64,000 bases of DNA from Flavobacterium urumqiense (GCF_900108015.1 NZ_FNVP01000002.1:310001-374000), one strand, 5' to 3'; shown: positions 19,155-28,694, numbered from the stretch's first letter. A program made the numbers and translations. The notes: a model not told the origin generated them from the letters alone.

Positions 19155-19838
19155 TTACACTTCAAATTTATACCCTACTCCTTTAATGGTTTTGAATAAA
19201 TCTTCCCCAATTTTCTCCCGTAATTTTCTAATATGAACATCTATGGTTCTTCCGCCAACTACGACTTCATTGCCCCATACTTTATCTAAAATCTCATCAC
19301 GCTTGAATACTTTTCCCGGCTTGGATGCCAATAAGTAAAACAATTCAAATTCTTTTCGAGGCAAAGCAATCTCCACATTATCTTTTCTTATTTTATATTC
19401 CTCCCGATTGATTTCGATTCCACCTACGTTAAGCGTTTCGCTATTTTGCTCTTGCTCTTTCAAGCGTCTTAACAATGCTTTCACTTTACTGACTAATAAT
19501 TTTGGTTTGATGGGTTTCGTAATATAATCATCCGCGCCAGCATCAAAGCCAGCCACTTGGGAATAATCTTCGCTTCTTGCTGTCAGGAAAGTAATAATCA
19601 CATTATTCAGTTCCGGTATTTTTCTGATATTTTCACACGCCTCCATTCCATCCATCTCCGGCATCATTACATCCATGATAATTAGATCCGGCAATTCTTT
19701 TTTAGCTTTTATAATAGCTTCTTTTCCGTTTGCTGCAGTAAATATCTGATATCCTTCCTGAGTAAGATTGTACCCGACAATTTCCAAAATATCCGGCTCA
19801 TCATCAACGAGTAAAATCTTTGTGTTTCTTTTTTTCAT
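19155..19838 (-). CDS. phoB: PhoB-type response regulator (OmpR family)
   Basis: A 227-residue two-domain regulator. The receiver has the acidic pair Asp12-Asp13, the phospho-acceptor Asp56 in IIMDVMMPEMDG, and Lys108 in DDYITKPIKPKLL. The C-terminal winged helix (about 130-227) ends GGRTIDVHIRKLREKIG...IKGVGYKFEV, typical of OmpR/PhoB. Its expected targets are the porin-pst operon and the divergent TonB receptor cluster. The gene shares a 223 bp divergent promoter region with that receptor. Confidence 0.93.
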   Translation of the reverse strand: MKKRNTKILLVDDEPDILEIVGYNLTQEGYQIFTAANGKEAIIKAKKELPDLIIMDVMMPEMDGMEACENIRKIPELNNVIITFLTARSEDYSQVAGFDAGADDYITKPIKPKLLVSKVKALLRRLKEQEQNSETLNVGGIEINREEYKIRKDNVEIALPRKEFELFYLLASKPGKVFKRDEILDKVWGNEVVVGGRTIDVHIRKLREKIGEDLFKTIKGVGYKFEV

Positions 19839-19942
19839 AATAGAAAAATTATATTATTCTGATGGAATTTACGCCTGAAATACTCATTGATTTTTAATTC
19901 CGAATGTAAATATAGCAATAAAAGAATCGTTTAAAATTCACA

Positions 19943-19960
19943 TTAACCGTAATTTAATAT
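19943..19960 (+). promoter_or_regulatory. Weak Pho-box-like repeat between phoB and the TonB receptor
   Basis: TTAACCG and TTAATAT are spaced 11 bp apart in the divergent region. The match to TTAACAT is poor in the second half, so this is a weak candidate. A nearby ATGTTAA (19959-19965) would be a half-site on the other strand. Confidence 0.25.
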
Positions 19961-20061
19961 GTTAACGATTTATTAATGTTTACAAAACTAAATGGTAATA
20001 ATCCAGTAACTTTTACTTTACAAAACAGACATTACTTTGCATAAAAATAAAACAAACAAAA

Positions 20062-22863
20062 ATGAAATTTAGAATATTGTTTATAGCATTGTTAATTACA
20101 ACTTTTTCTTTTTCACAGAATAAAGGTACCGTTTCTGGAATCCTTACAGACAAAGATGCTAACAATCAATCCCTGCCTTTTGCTAATGTACTTATAAAAG
20201 GGACCACTATAGGGACTAATACTGATATTGATGGTAAATATTCCATTGCTATAGCACCGGGGAATTATACTGTTCAATTTAGTTTCGTAGGTTATGAATC
20301 TGTAGAAATTCCTGTAACTATAGTAGCAAATGAAACTGCGACCGTAAATCAAGCTATTGGCTCAGGAAGCTACAAACTAGATGATGTTGTTATAAAATCT
20401 AATGTGAGCAGAGAAAAAGAAACTGCCTTATTGCTTGATCAAAAGAAAGCAGTTGTAATAAAACAAAGTATCGGCGCGCAAGAAATGGCTCGCAAAGGAG
20501 TTAGCGATGTAGAGGAAGGGCTTACCAAAATAACAGGAATTACAAAAGTAGGTTCAAGAGGATTATTTGTACGCGGACTGGAAGACCGTTACAACAACTT
20601 ATTGATAAACGATCTTGCTGCTCCAACTAATAATCCTTTCAAAAAAATTATTTCTTTAGACTTGTTTTCTACCGATATTGTAGGTGTTATTGAAGTATAT
20701 AAAACGTTTAATCCAAATATTTATGGTGATTTTGCAGGAGGAACTTTTAATATCCAAACATCTAAAGGTTCAAAAAGCGTAACCAAATTGAATGTCGGAG
20801 TTGGCTACACTGTAAATAACAATTTAGAAAAGTTTTTAATTTCTAAAGACGCTAATTCTACCAAAGGATTATTTGGCTTGACCGGAAACGACAGAAAACT
20901 TCCAGGATTACTTGGGAACACACCGTCAAGTTACACGCTTACTGCAGATGAATCTTTAAGATCTTTTAAAAGTGGATTTGATGTTTCAAAAATAAACAGT
21001 CCTCTAAATTCAAGCATTGGTTTTCTTCATTCCGAGAAATTTAACCTGAAAGACGACAAGACTTTTTCGTACTTACTTTCTATTAATTTTGACAATAATT
21101 ATTCGATTAGAAACGGAGTGGAAAGAACGTTTACTAACAATCCTTCTGGCTTCACTTATAGAAATGACTTCGACAATACAGAATACCGATATAAAACATC
21201 ACTGTCTTCTTTAGTAGGATTAAATTACACTACAGATAGACTGAAACTTTCTTACAATACACTTTTCATCAGAACAACTGAAAATTTGGTTAAAGATCAA
21301 TTTGGTATAGCTGATTCAAATTCAAGCAACAATAACACTTTAATTAGAACCAATCAATTAGACGAATCTAATTATTTAAACAACCAGTTATTGGGCGAAT
21401 ATGCATTGAATGAAGATAAAAGTCAAAATGTAAAAGCGGCAGTTTCCTATGCGATTACGAAGTATGCGCAACCAGATAGAAAATTCTTTTCAGGAACAAG
21501 ATCAGGAACAGACGATATTTTAGTTTCTGTTGCCGGAAATAATTTCATCAAACAGTATTTGGATGTTTCTGGTGATTCTTATTTCTCAGGATTAGGAGAA
21601 TACACGTTGAAATTTGGTAAAACTGAAAAAAATAATATTTTTACGGCTGGATACAATGGAAACATGTCTGACATGACCTCATCCTATCGTTTTATTACAC
21701 CGGTAAATAATAGTGCGCCAAACAGTTTTACAACACCGTTAAATTCATTGGATACGCAATTAAATGGTTATTTATCTTCAAACGCAATTAGTTTTAGAGA
21801 AAGTTCTAATGCAACATATCAGGCAAAATTAAAGGAAAGCGCTAATGCCGGTTATGCCAACTTACTTTACAAGTTTGGAGAAAAATGGGAAGTAAACGGA
21901 GGAATTCGTTTAGAAAGCACCATGAGAGAAACAAAGTACAGAACTCAAGGTTCTTTCTCAGATCCATTTAAAACTTTAAAATATGACAACTTCTATGTCT
22001 TACCCGCTTTAAATGTGAAATACGGTTTGAATGAAAACTCGAATCTACGTTTTGCTACCGGAAAAACATACACCAGACCGGTAGTAATGGAATCTTATCC
22101 TATCGAGTATATCAATGCTGATGGAACCTCAACAAAAGGAAATCCATTTTTAAAAAATAGCAGCAACTACAATGTTGATTTAAAATATGAATTATTCCCA
22201 ACATCAAAAGAAGTTTTAGTACTTGGATTGTTCGGTAAAAAAATAGATCAGCCTATTGAAAGAACATTCATCTCTAATGCTGCGAATTCAACTATCACAA
22301 CTTATTTAAATTCAGACAATGCAATTTTATATGGAGCAGAAATTGAACTCCTATTGGATTTTGCAAGAATTAACGAAAGCTTAACTGATTTCTCTTTTGG
22401 GTTCAACACTTCTTTAATGCATACGAAAGTAGATGTGAAACCAACCACTACTGATAGTGACGGCAATGTGACTACATCAATCGAAACTTTTAGAAATAGA
22501 GAACTACAAGGCGCTTCGAAATGGTTAATCAATTCTGATTTAAAATACCAATTTGACTTAAGCAAATCTTGGAGCAACACGGTTTCATTAGTTTATTCTG
22601 TATTTGGAAAAAGAATTTATGCTGTAGGAACAGGTGGATTAGACCATATTTATGAATTACCGGTGCAACAGTTGGATTTCATCTGGAGCAGCAAATTATC
22701 TAATCATTTTGATTTAAAATTCAGTGCTGATAATCTACTTGATCCAATGCGCAAATCGGAACAAGGAAATAACGGAACTTCTTCCATTGTAGAACAATCA
22801 AACATAACAAACAGTTACAAAAAAGGGAGAGGATTCTCAGTTAATTTAGGATACACTTTTTAA
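20062..22863 (+). CDS. TonB-dependent receptor with CarboxypepD_reg-like domain, Pho-linked
   Basis: A 933-residue outer-membrane receptor. A signal peptide (about 1-19) is followed by a carboxypeptidase-regulatory-like beta-sandwich (about 22-110; NVLIKGTTIGTNTDIDGKYS). The plug domain (about 125-230) contains GLFVRGLEDRYNNLLIND and GDFAGGTFNIQT. The 22-strand barrel ends in GYTF with terminal Phe. Such receptors import substrates too large or scarce for porins. No SusD partner is present; the next gene is a lipoprotein. Position divergent from phoB suggests a phosphorus-containing ligand, which is inference. Confidence 0.92.
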   Translation: MKFRILFIALLITTFSFSQNKGTVSGILTDKDANNQSLPFANVLIKGTTIGTNTDIDGKYSIAIAPGNYTVQFSFVGYESVEIPVTIVANETATVNQAIGSGSYKLDDVVIKSNVSREKETALLLDQKKAVVIKQSIGAQEMARKGVSDVEEGLTKITGITKVGSRGLFVRGLEDRYNNLLINDLAAPTNNPFKKIISLDLFSTDIVGVIEVYKTFNPNIYGDFAGGTFNIQTSKGSKSVTKLNVGVGYTVNNNLEKFLISKDANSTKGLFGLTGNDRKLPGLLGNTPSSYTLTADESLRSFKSGFDVSKINSPLNSSIGFLHSEKFNLKDDKTFSYLLSINFDNNYSIRNGVERTFTNNPSGFTYRNDFDNTEYRYKTSLSSLVGLNYTTDRLKLSYNTLFIRTTENLVKDQFGIADSNSSNNNTLIRTNQLDESNYLNNQLLGEYALNEDKSQNVKAAVSYAITKYAQPDRKFFSGTRSGTDDILVSVAGNNFIKQYLDVSGDSYFSGLGEYTLKFGKTEKNNIFTAGYNGNMSDMTSSYRFITPVNNSAPNSFTTPLNSLDTQLNGYLSSNAISFRESSNATYQAKLKESANAGYANLLYKFGEKWEVNGGIRLESTMRETKYRTQGSFSDPFKTLKYDNFYVLPALNVKYGLNENSNLRFATGKTYTRPVVMESYPIEYINADGTSTKGNPFLKNSSNYNVDLKYELFPTSKEVLVLGLFGKKIDQPIERTFISNAANSTITTYLNSDNAILYGAEIELLLDFARINESLTDFSFGFNTSLMHTKVDVKPTTTDSDGNVTTSIETFRNRELQGASKWLINSDLKYQFDLSKSWSNTVSLVYSVFGKRIYAVGTGGLDHIYELPVQQLDFIWSSKLSNHFDLKFSADNLLDPMRKSEQGNNGTSSIVEQSNITNSYKKGRGFSVNLGYTF

Positions 22864-22883
22864 CATATACTGCCTAACACGAG

Positions 22884-22911
22884 AAAGCCCTATTTACTTA
22901 GGGCTTTTTTT
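22884..22911 (+). terminator. Terminator after the TonB receptor
   Basis: Stem AAAGCCC/GGGCTTT around a 10 nt A/T-rich loop, followed by a T-run. Confidence 0.88.
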
Positions 22912-22935
22912 ACGCTTAAAATTCACATAACACCC

Positions 22936-22953
22936 TTAACATTAGCTTCACAT
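22936..22953 (+). promoter_or_regulatory. Candidate Pho box upstream of the lipoprotein gene
   Basis: TTAACAT (22936-22942) and TTCACAT (22947-22953) lie 11 bp apart with a 4 bp spacer, the same layout as before the porin. A further TTCACAT lies at 22922-22928. The likely -7 element TAATTTTG is at 23017-23024, so the distance to the promoter is longer than at the porin. Confidence 0.42.
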
Positions 22954-23016
22954 TTTAGTGTTTTTTTAATAACTGTATTGTAATATTCAGCTAACACCCT
23001 TTGTGAAGTTTTCCCA

Positions 23017-23024
23017 TAATTTTG
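23017..23024 (+). promoter_or_regulatory. -7 element for the lipoprotein gene
   Basis: TAATTTTG is an exact TAnnTTTG match, 35 bp before the ATG at 23060. Confidence 0.5.
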
Positions 23025-23059
23025 ACAAAAATAAAAAACAATAAATAATACAACTGATT

Positions 23060-24250
23060 ATGAAAACTAAATTTTTTGCTTTAGCGCTTGCTACAGGGCT
23101 TTTTCTAAATTCTTGCTCTAATAGTGACAGCCCAATCCCTGTTACACCAGCAGCAACAGGAGAAATTACAGGTACAATAACTGCAAATAAAACTTTTGCA
23201 TATGGAAATTACACTTTAAAAGGTATTGTTAAGGTTGCTTCAGGAGTAACAGTTACTTTCGATGCAGGTTCCACAATTACAGCAAATAAAACTACTGGAG
23301 ACAATGCATTCGTTGTTTTAAACGGAGGAAAATTAAACATTAATGGTACAGCTGACAAACCAGTTGTATTTACAGAAGCTTCTGCAACTCCAGGTGCTTG
23401 GGGAGGAATTATAATTTACGGCGATGCGCCAATTAAAGCAATTGGTGGTGTAACAACTTCTACTTCAGAAGATGGAAATGCATTACCTTATGGAGGAACA
23501 AATGCAACTCACAACGGAGGTTCATTAAACTATGCCCGAGTTGAATATGCTGGAGCAAAATTAGCTGATGGAACAAAAGAAAATAATGGATTTACATTTT
23601 ATTCAGTAGGTTCAGGAACAACATTAGACCACTTAGTTTCTTACAAAGGTGCTGATGATGGATATGAATTTTTTGGAGGAACTGTAAGTATGACAAACGC
23701 TATTTCTTACGGTAACTATGATGATGCTTTTGACTGGCAAGATGGATGGCAAGGTCAAAACAACTCTAACTGGTATGCTTACCAAACGGGTAAAGGAAAT
23801 TACGGAATGGAAATCGAATGTTCTAATAATAACAATGGATTTTGGCCAAAAGTTTCTAACATTACTTTAAAAAGAGAAGCAGGATGTGTACCAGAAGTTG
23901 CTGGTGATGTTCAAGTTGATGCTTTCCAATTCAAAAAAGAAGGAAATGGAGATTATAGCAATATCATTATCTCAGGATACGGAGACTATACTGAAGGAAC
24001 AACTATCTATAAAGGTGCTGTAGTAAAAATTCAAGATGCTACGACAAACATTAATCAAGTTAATGGATCAAAAATAAAATTAACTAATGTGACCATCTCT
24101 TCAACAACACAAACTGTACCTGTAGGAGCTACATCTGCTATAGTTGTGAGTTTTCCAGTTGGCAATTTTACATCAAGTACATCTGCTACAGGTGCTTCAT
24201 TAACTGCTGGTACATGGACAACCGTTGGCGGCACTAGTTTAATTAAATAG
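23060..24250 (+). CDS. Surface lipoprotein with beta-helix-like repeats, Pho-linked
   Basis: A 396-residue protein with a clear lipobox (LFLNSC, Cys19), then a short Pro/Thr linker. From about residue 45 on it is rich in Gly/Asn with short repeating strands (LKGIVKVASGVTVTFDAGSTITA, VVLNGGKLNINGTADKPVVFTEA, GTTLDHLVSYKGADDGYEFFGG). These resemble right-handed parallel beta-helix proteins often found beside Bacteroidota TonB receptors. No catalytic motif is recognised. It sits downstream of the receptor but behind a terminator and its own promoter. A ligand-capture or phosphorus-scavenging role is inference from position. Confidence 0.75.
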   Translation: MKTKFFALALATGLFLNSCSNSDSPIPVTPAATGEITGTITANKTFAYGNYTLKGIVKVASGVTVTFDAGSTITANKTTGDNAFVVLNGGKLNINGTADKPVVFTEASATPGAWGGIIIYGDAPIKAIGGVTTSTSEDGNALPYGGTNATHNGGSLNYARVEYAGAKLADGTKENNGFTFYSVGSGTTLDHLVSYKGADDGYEFFGGTVSMTNAISYGNYDDAFDWQDGWQGQNNSNWYAYQTGKGNYGMEIECSNNNNGFWPKVSNITLKREAGCVPEVAGDVQVDAFQFKKEGNGDYSNIIISGYGDYTEGTTIYKGAVVKIQDATTNINQVNGSKIKLTNVTISSTTQTVPVGATSAIVVSFPVGNFTSSTSATGASLTAGTWTTVGGTSLIK

Positions 24251-24282
24251 TTTTTATTAAAAAAACCATAAATACATTTACT

Positions 24283-24313
24283 AAACACCTTTCTTTTGAA
24301 AGGTGTTTTTTTT
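24283..24313 (+). terminator. Terminator after the lipoprotein gene
   Basis: Stem AACACCTTTC/GAAAGGTGTT with a short TTTT loop, followed by a T-run. Confidence 0.9.
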
Positions 24314-24365
24314 GGTACAGTATTTGAAATATTTTTTATATCTTTACTAGTAACAATCAGAACTA

Positions 24366-24704
24366 ATGAAAAAAAACTACTTTTATATTATCACTTTATT
24401 GGCTTTTTTCTTTTCCTTGAGCCTTACTGCTCAGGAAAATAAACAACAGCCAAGGACGCAACAAACTACCTCAATTGAAGGTTTAAGTTTGTACCCAAAT
24501 CCTGTGAGTAATGGCAAAATCTACATTACATCAAAAAATGATTTGGACAAAGAAGTAATTATTTTTGATATATTAGGAAAAAAAGTACTTCAAACAATGC
24601 TAAGCTCGAGAGAATTAAACATCTCCAATCTTTCTCCAGGCGTTTATATTATAAAAATTAACGAGGAGGAAGCAACAGCTACAAGAAAATTAATCGTAAG
24701 ATAA
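24366..24704 (+). CDS. Minimal T9SS sorting-domain protein (112 residues)
   Basis: A signal peptide (about 1-23, ending SLTAQ), a short Gln/Arg/Thr-rich linker (24-38), then a complete type A T9SS C-terminal sorting domain. The sorting domain shows YPNPVS (43-48), IFDILGKKVL (about 66-75), LSPGVYIIKI (89-98) and the terminal TRKLIVR. There is almost no cargo between signal and sorting domain. Normally the sorting domain ends a much larger secreted enzyme. Either this is a remnant, or the domain itself is the product. It follows the Pho-linked lipoprotein and ends at a strong terminator. Confidence 0.85.
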   Translation: MKKNYFYIITLLAFFFSLSLTAQENKQQPRTQQTTSIEGLSLYPNPVSNGKIYITSKNDLDKEVIIFDILGKKVLQTMLSSRELNISNLSPGVYIIKINEEEATATRKLIVR

Positions 24705-24724
24705 TCCTTTAAACATAAATTTAG

Positions 24725-24753
24725 AAGCTCCAATTATGTTGGAGCTTTTTTTT
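24725..24753 (+). terminator. Terminator after the T9SS mini-protein
   Basis: Stem AAGCTCCAA/TTGGAGCTT with a short loop, followed by a T-run. Confidence 0.9.
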
Positions 24754-24829
24754 ATGGAAAAACATTTAGTAGACTTTGCGTTTACAGAAACCCAACAGAT
24801 TTTTTAATTACTTTTGTAAAAAAATAAGC

Positions 24830-25810
24830 TTGATTCCAACTACCAATATATTTGCCATTTCTTCTCAAAAGCAATTTGAAAAAACAGCCTTACAAACGTT
24901 TCGTTTTCAATATGAAAATAACTTAGTATATCAAGAATTTTGTAATTTTTTGAAAACAGATTCCCATAAAGTAAAATCATTACAGCAGATTCCGTTTTTG
25001 CCTATTCAGTTTTTCAAGAGTCATTCTGTGGTTTCGAATGCAAATTCGATTCAGGCTACATTTACCAGTAGCGGAACAACCGGAATGATAACGAGCAAAC
25101 ACTTGGTAACTGATACTTCCATCTACGAAGAAAGTTATCGCAAAGGATTTTCTCAATTTTACGGCAACATCGAAGATTATGCCGTTTTGGCTTTATTGCC
25201 ATCCTATCTGGAAAGAAAAGGTTCTTCGTTGATTTATATGGTCGAAGATTTAATTCAACTGTCAAATCATCCAGAAAGCGGTTTTTATCTGCACAATCAT
25301 GATGAACTTATAGCCAAACTAATTGCTTTAGACCAAGCTGGACAAAATGTCATTTTAATAGGCGTCACTTATGCGTTATTGGACTTAGTTGAAAAACACC
25401 AGTTTCAACTGCAACATACCATTATCATGGAAACTGGCGGAATGAAAGGTAAACGCAAAGAAATGATACGGGAAGAATTGCACGAACAATTGTGTAAAGG
25501 TTTTGGCGTTTCAGCCATTCATTCAGAATACGGAATGACCGAATTACTTTCGCAGGCCTATTCTCTTGGTGAAGGCGTATTTGAATGTCCTTCTTGGATG
25601 CAAATCCTCATTCGTGACACCGAAGATGCTTTGACCTATATTCGAGACGGAAAAACGGGCGGAATCAACGTTATCGATCTTGCTAACATCAATTCCTGTT
25701 CTTTTATTGCTACGCAGGATTTGGGCAAAAAAAATCCCAACAACTCTTTCGAGGTACTGGGACGTTTTGATAATTCTGATATTCGAGGGTGTAATTTGAT
25801 GGTGCTTTAA
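24830..25810 (+). CDS. LuxE-like acyl-protein synthetase / acyltransferase
   Basis: A 326-residue protein of the LuxE (acyl-protein synthetase) fold, part of the adenylate-forming superfamily. Key segments are TFTSSGTTGMITSKH (phosphate loop), METGGMKGKRKEM, and SEYGMTELLSQAY, which correspond to the adenylation core. These proteins activate or transfer an acyl group; the acyl substrate is unknown. I chose the TTG at 24830 because TACTTTTG at 24809-24816 looks like a promoter and would fall inside any longer version (TTG at 24776). The start remains uncertain. Confidence 0.8.
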   Translation: MIPTTNIFAISSQKQFEKTALQTFRFQYENNLVYQEFCNFLKTDSHKVKSLQQIPFLPIQFFKSHSVVSNANSIQATFTSSGTTGMITSKHLVTDTSIYEESYRKGFSQFYGNIEDYAVLALLPSYLERKGSSLIYMVEDLIQLSNHPESGFYLHNHDELIAKLIALDQAGQNVILIGVTYALLDLVEKHQFQLQHTIIMETGGMKGKRKEMIREELHEQLCKGFGVSAIHSEYGMTELLSQAYSLGEGVFECPSWMQILIRDTEDALTYIRDGKTGGINVIDLANINSCSFIATQDLGKKNPNNSFEVLGRFDNSDIRGCNLMVL

Positions 25811-25813
25811 AAA

Positions 25814-25845
25814 GTTTATTTGTTTAATTGGTTAACCAAATAAAC
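25814..25845. terminator. Weak hairpin between acyltransferase and tyrS
   Basis: Arms GTTTATTTG and CAAATAAAC enclose a 14 nt loop between two converging genes. A short AT-rich stem, so a modest terminator at best. Confidence 0.4.
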
Positions 25846-25862
25846 GATAAACAATTCACCTA

Positions 25863-27155
25863 TTAAACCACTCTCACCACAAAATAATTTTTCTTACCGC
25901 TTTGCAACAATACAAATTGATTGTTAATTAAATCTTTCGTCGAAAGCACAAAATCTTCGGCAACTTTTTCTTTATTTACTGAAATAGAATTAGCCGTCAA
26001 TGCGCGTCTTGCTTCACCATTCGATTTCATAAAACCTGTTTTTTCATTCAAAACAGCAACAATATCAATTCCAGCTTCAATCTCTTTTCTACTGATTTCT
26101 GCTTGAGGAACACCGTCAAAAACATCTAAGAAAGTTGCTTCATCCAGTTGTTTCAAATCATCTGAAGTAGAATTTCCGAACAAAATATTCGATGCTTTTA
26201 TAGCGTTTTCTAAATCTTCGGCTGAATGTACCATTACCGTAATTTCTTCGGCTAAACGTTTTTGTAACAAACGTAAATGTGGTGCTTCTCGATGTTTTTC
26301 GGTTAAAACTTCAATTTCCTCTTTCGATAAAAAAGTAAAAATCTTAATGTATTTTTCCGCATCAGCATCGGATGTATTTAACCAATATTGGTAAAATTTA
26401 TAAGGAGAAGTTCTGGCTGCATCCAACCAAATATTTCCGCCTTCAGATTTTCCGAATTTTGTTCCATCCGCTTTTGTAATTAAAGGACAAGTCAAAGCAT
26501 ATGCTTTTCCACCAGCGATTCTGCGCACTAATTCGGTTCCTGTAGTGATATTTCCCCACTGGTCACTTCCTCCCATTTGTAGCGTACAATTTTTATTTTT
26601 GTACAAATGCAAAAAGTCATATCCTTGAACCAATTGGTACGTGAACTCCGTAAATGACATTCCTTCGGCAGCTTCAGAAGACAAACGTTTCTTTACTGAA
26701 TCCTTAGACATCATGTAATTTACTGTGATGTGTTTACCAATATCCCGAATAAAATCCAGAAAAGAAAAGTTCTTCATCCAGTCGTAATTATTCACTAATT
26801 CTGCCGCATTAGCCGCATCGGAAGTAAAATCCAGAAAACGGGACAATTGTCCTTTTATAGCTTCTTGATTGTGACGCAAAGTCGATTCGTCCAATAAATT
26901 TCTTTCATTTGATTTCCCTGACGGATCACCAATCATTCCTGTCGCACCACCGACTAAAGCTAAAGGTTTATGTCCCGATAGTTGAAAATGTTTTAATAAC
27001 ATAACGCCAACTAAATGTCCTATGTGCAATGAATCGGCAGTTGGGTCAATTCCCACATACGCCACTCGCATTTGTTCCATCAAATGTTCTTCTGTGCCGG
27101 GCATAACATCGTGGAGCATTCCTCTCCAAGTTACTTCTTCAATAAAATTCTTCAT
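25863..27155 (-). CDS. tyrS: Tyrosyl-tRNA synthetase
   Basis: A 430-residue class I synthetase that charges tRNA-Tyr. The HIGH motif is at 44-47 (SLHIGHLVG) and the KMSKS equivalent is [18 protein letters not shown] and [10 protein letters not shown] bind tyrosine and ATP. The last about 70 residues form an S4 RNA-binding domain ([19 protein letters not shown]). An upstream ATG at 27176 is in frame, but the normal N-terminus MKNFIEEV starts at 27155. Confidence 0.96.
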   Translation of the reverse strand: MKNFIEEVTWRGMLHDVMPGTEEHLMEQMRVAYVGIDPTADSLHIGHLVGVMLLKHFQLSGHKPLALVGGATGMIGDPSGKSNERNLLDESTLRHNQEAIKGQLSRFLDFTSDAANAAELVNNYDWMKNFSFLDFIRDIGKHITVNYMMSKDSVKKRLSSEAAEGMSFTEFTYQLVQGYDFLHLYKNKNCTLQMGGSDQWGNITTGTELVRRIAGGKAYALTCPLITKADGTKFGKSEGGNIWLDAARTSPYKFYQYWLNTSDADAEKYIKIFTFLSKEEIEVLTEKHREAPHLRLLQKRLAEEITVMVHSAEDLENAIKASNILFGNSTSDDLKQLDEATFLDVFDGVPQAEISRKEIEAGIDIVAVLNEKTGFMKSNGEARRALTANSISVNKEKVAEDFVLSTKDLINNQFVLLQSGKKNYFVVRVV

Positions 27156-27249
27156 CTTTTTAATCAATTTGCACAAAGATAAAATTTATTGCGGATTAGG
27201 TTATTTGTTTATTAGGTTATTCGAAAAAAATTATTCGTATTTTCGTAGC

Positions 27250-28251
27250 ATGATTTTAGTCACAGGAGGAACCGGTTTAGTAGGAGCGCATCTATTGTTT
27301 CATTTAATGGAATCCCGAAGTATCGGGAGTGAAAATGTTCGTGCTATCTATCGCGGTGCAAAAAGTATCGAAAAAACTAAAAATCTCTTTAATTTATACA
27401 AAAAGCCTGACTTATTTGCCGCTATCGAATGGATTCAAGCTGATATCACTGACGTTCCTGCTTTAGAAAATGCTTTCCTGGGAATCGAGTACGTTTATCA
27501 TTGCGCCGCTTTGATTTCTTTCGATCCAAAAGACGAAGATTTAATTCGAAAAATCAATATTGAAGGAACCGCAAATATTGTCAATTTTTGTGTTGCCTAT
27601 GCTATAAAAAAACTATGTTTTGTGAGCTCCATTGCTGCCCTTGGTGATATTGCTTCACATGAAAAAGTTATTACAGAAGAAACCGAATGGAATCCCGAGA
27701 AACCACATAGCGATTATGCTATTTCTAAATATGGTGCCGAAATGGAAATTTGGCGTGGACAACAAGAAGGATTGCAAGTACTAATTATAAATCCCGGTGT
27801 TATTATCGGCCCTGGTTTTTGGGAACAGGGAAGCGGAAAAATTTTTACGAAAGTAAAACAAGGATTGTCATTTTACACTTTGGGAAGTTCCGGATTTATT
27901 GCCGTGACTGATGTAGTCCGAATTGCAGCTCAATTAATGAAAAGTGACATCCATAACGAACGATTTACATTAATTGCAACAAATATTGTCTTTAGAGATA
28001 TCTTGAACAGCATTGCTGATTCGCTACTTGTAAAAAGGCCTTCCTTTCATGCAAAACCATTTTTAATGGAAATTATGTGGAGAATGGATTGGATTCTATC
28101 GAATATTTTTATGCAAAAAAGAAAACTACCCAGTGCTATCGCAAAAGCATCTTATTCTAAAAATAAGTATTCTAATGAGAAAATCACAATTATTTTAAAA
28201 ACGGATTTTTTAGATATTCATCAATACATCAAAGAAATTTCAACTTTGTAA
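27250..28251 (+). CDS. NAD-dependent epimerase/dehydratase (extended SDR)
   Basis: A 333-residue Rossmann-fold enzyme. The NAD loop GGTGLVG is at 6-12 and the catalytic pair Tyr156 and Lys160 in YAISK. The downstream NPGVIIGPG segment is normal for extended SDRs such as nucleotide-sugar epimerases and dihydroflavonol reductase-like enzymes. The substrate is not predictable. A longer start at 27022 would run antisense through tyrS, so the ATG at 27250 is used. The stop abuts the stop of the converging DUF4296 gene with no spacer. Confidence 0.88.
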   Translation: MILVTGGTGLVGAHLLFHLMESRSIGSENVRAIYRGAKSIEKTKNLFNLYKKPDLFAAIEWIQADITDVPALENAFLGIEYVYHCAALISFDPKDEDLIRKINIEGTANIVNFCVAYAIKKLCFVSSIAALGDIASHEKVITEETEWNPEKPHSDYAISKYGAEMEIWRGQQEGLQVLIINPGVIIGPGFWEQGSGKIFTKVKQGLSFYTLGSSGFIAVTDVVRIAAQLMKSDIHNERFTLIATNIVFRDILNSIADSLLVKRPSFHAKPFLMEIMWRMDWILSNIFMQKRKLPSAIAKASYSKNKYSNEKITIILKTDFLDIHQYIKEISTL

Positions 28252-28689
28252 CTAAAGACTTTTTTTCTGCGATAGTTCCAAGGAATCTAGCTCTTTACTT
28301 TTAGGCAAAATTGCTTTCTTTATCGGTTTCTTCTTCTTGGTCTGAGCTTTTATCAAGGCAGTTACTTCTGCTTTAGTTGCAACTAATCTAATATTTATCT
28401 GATCTATAATTGCTGAATATTCTTCATAATTAGAAGCATAATAAATGTTGCTTTGCGCAAATTGAAGACTGTCAACTTTGTATTTTTTATAAATATATTT
28501 CTTTGGATTTATTTTAAAAGAGTCCAAAGAAGCCGGATTTTGATATTTGATACCGTCTAAAACTGCTAAATCATACATAATATTAATCATTGTCTCTTTT
28601 TCTATAAAACGATTTGGTTTTTTGATAACCTCATCCTTACAGCTAACAAACACAAATACAATCGCTAAAAGTATAATTATTTTCTTCAT
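28252..28689 (-). CDS. DUF4296 lipoprotein
   Basis: A 145-residue lipoprotein with lipobox FVFVSC (Cys17), a conserved helical domain (ETMINIMYDLAVLDGIKY, then YKVDSLQFAQSNIYYASNYEEY) and a Lys-rich tail. The domain is the Bacteroidota-specific DUF4296, whose role is unknown. It lies 5 bp after pyrC on the same strand, so expression is coupled to pyrimidine synthesis by position. Confidence 0.85.
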   Translation of the reverse strand: MKKIIILLAIVFVFVSCKDEVIKKPNRFIEKETMINIMYDLAVLDGIKYQNPASLDSFKINPKKYIYKKYKVDSLQFAQSNIYYASNYEEYSAIIDQINIRLVATKAEVTALIKAQTKKKKPIKKAILPKSKELDSLELSQKKSL

Positions 28690-28694
28690 TTTTT

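Noticed and set aside
27022..27249. N-terminal extension of the epimerase
   Set aside because: It is antisense to the start of tyrS and the NAD-binding motif begins at the ATG at 27250.
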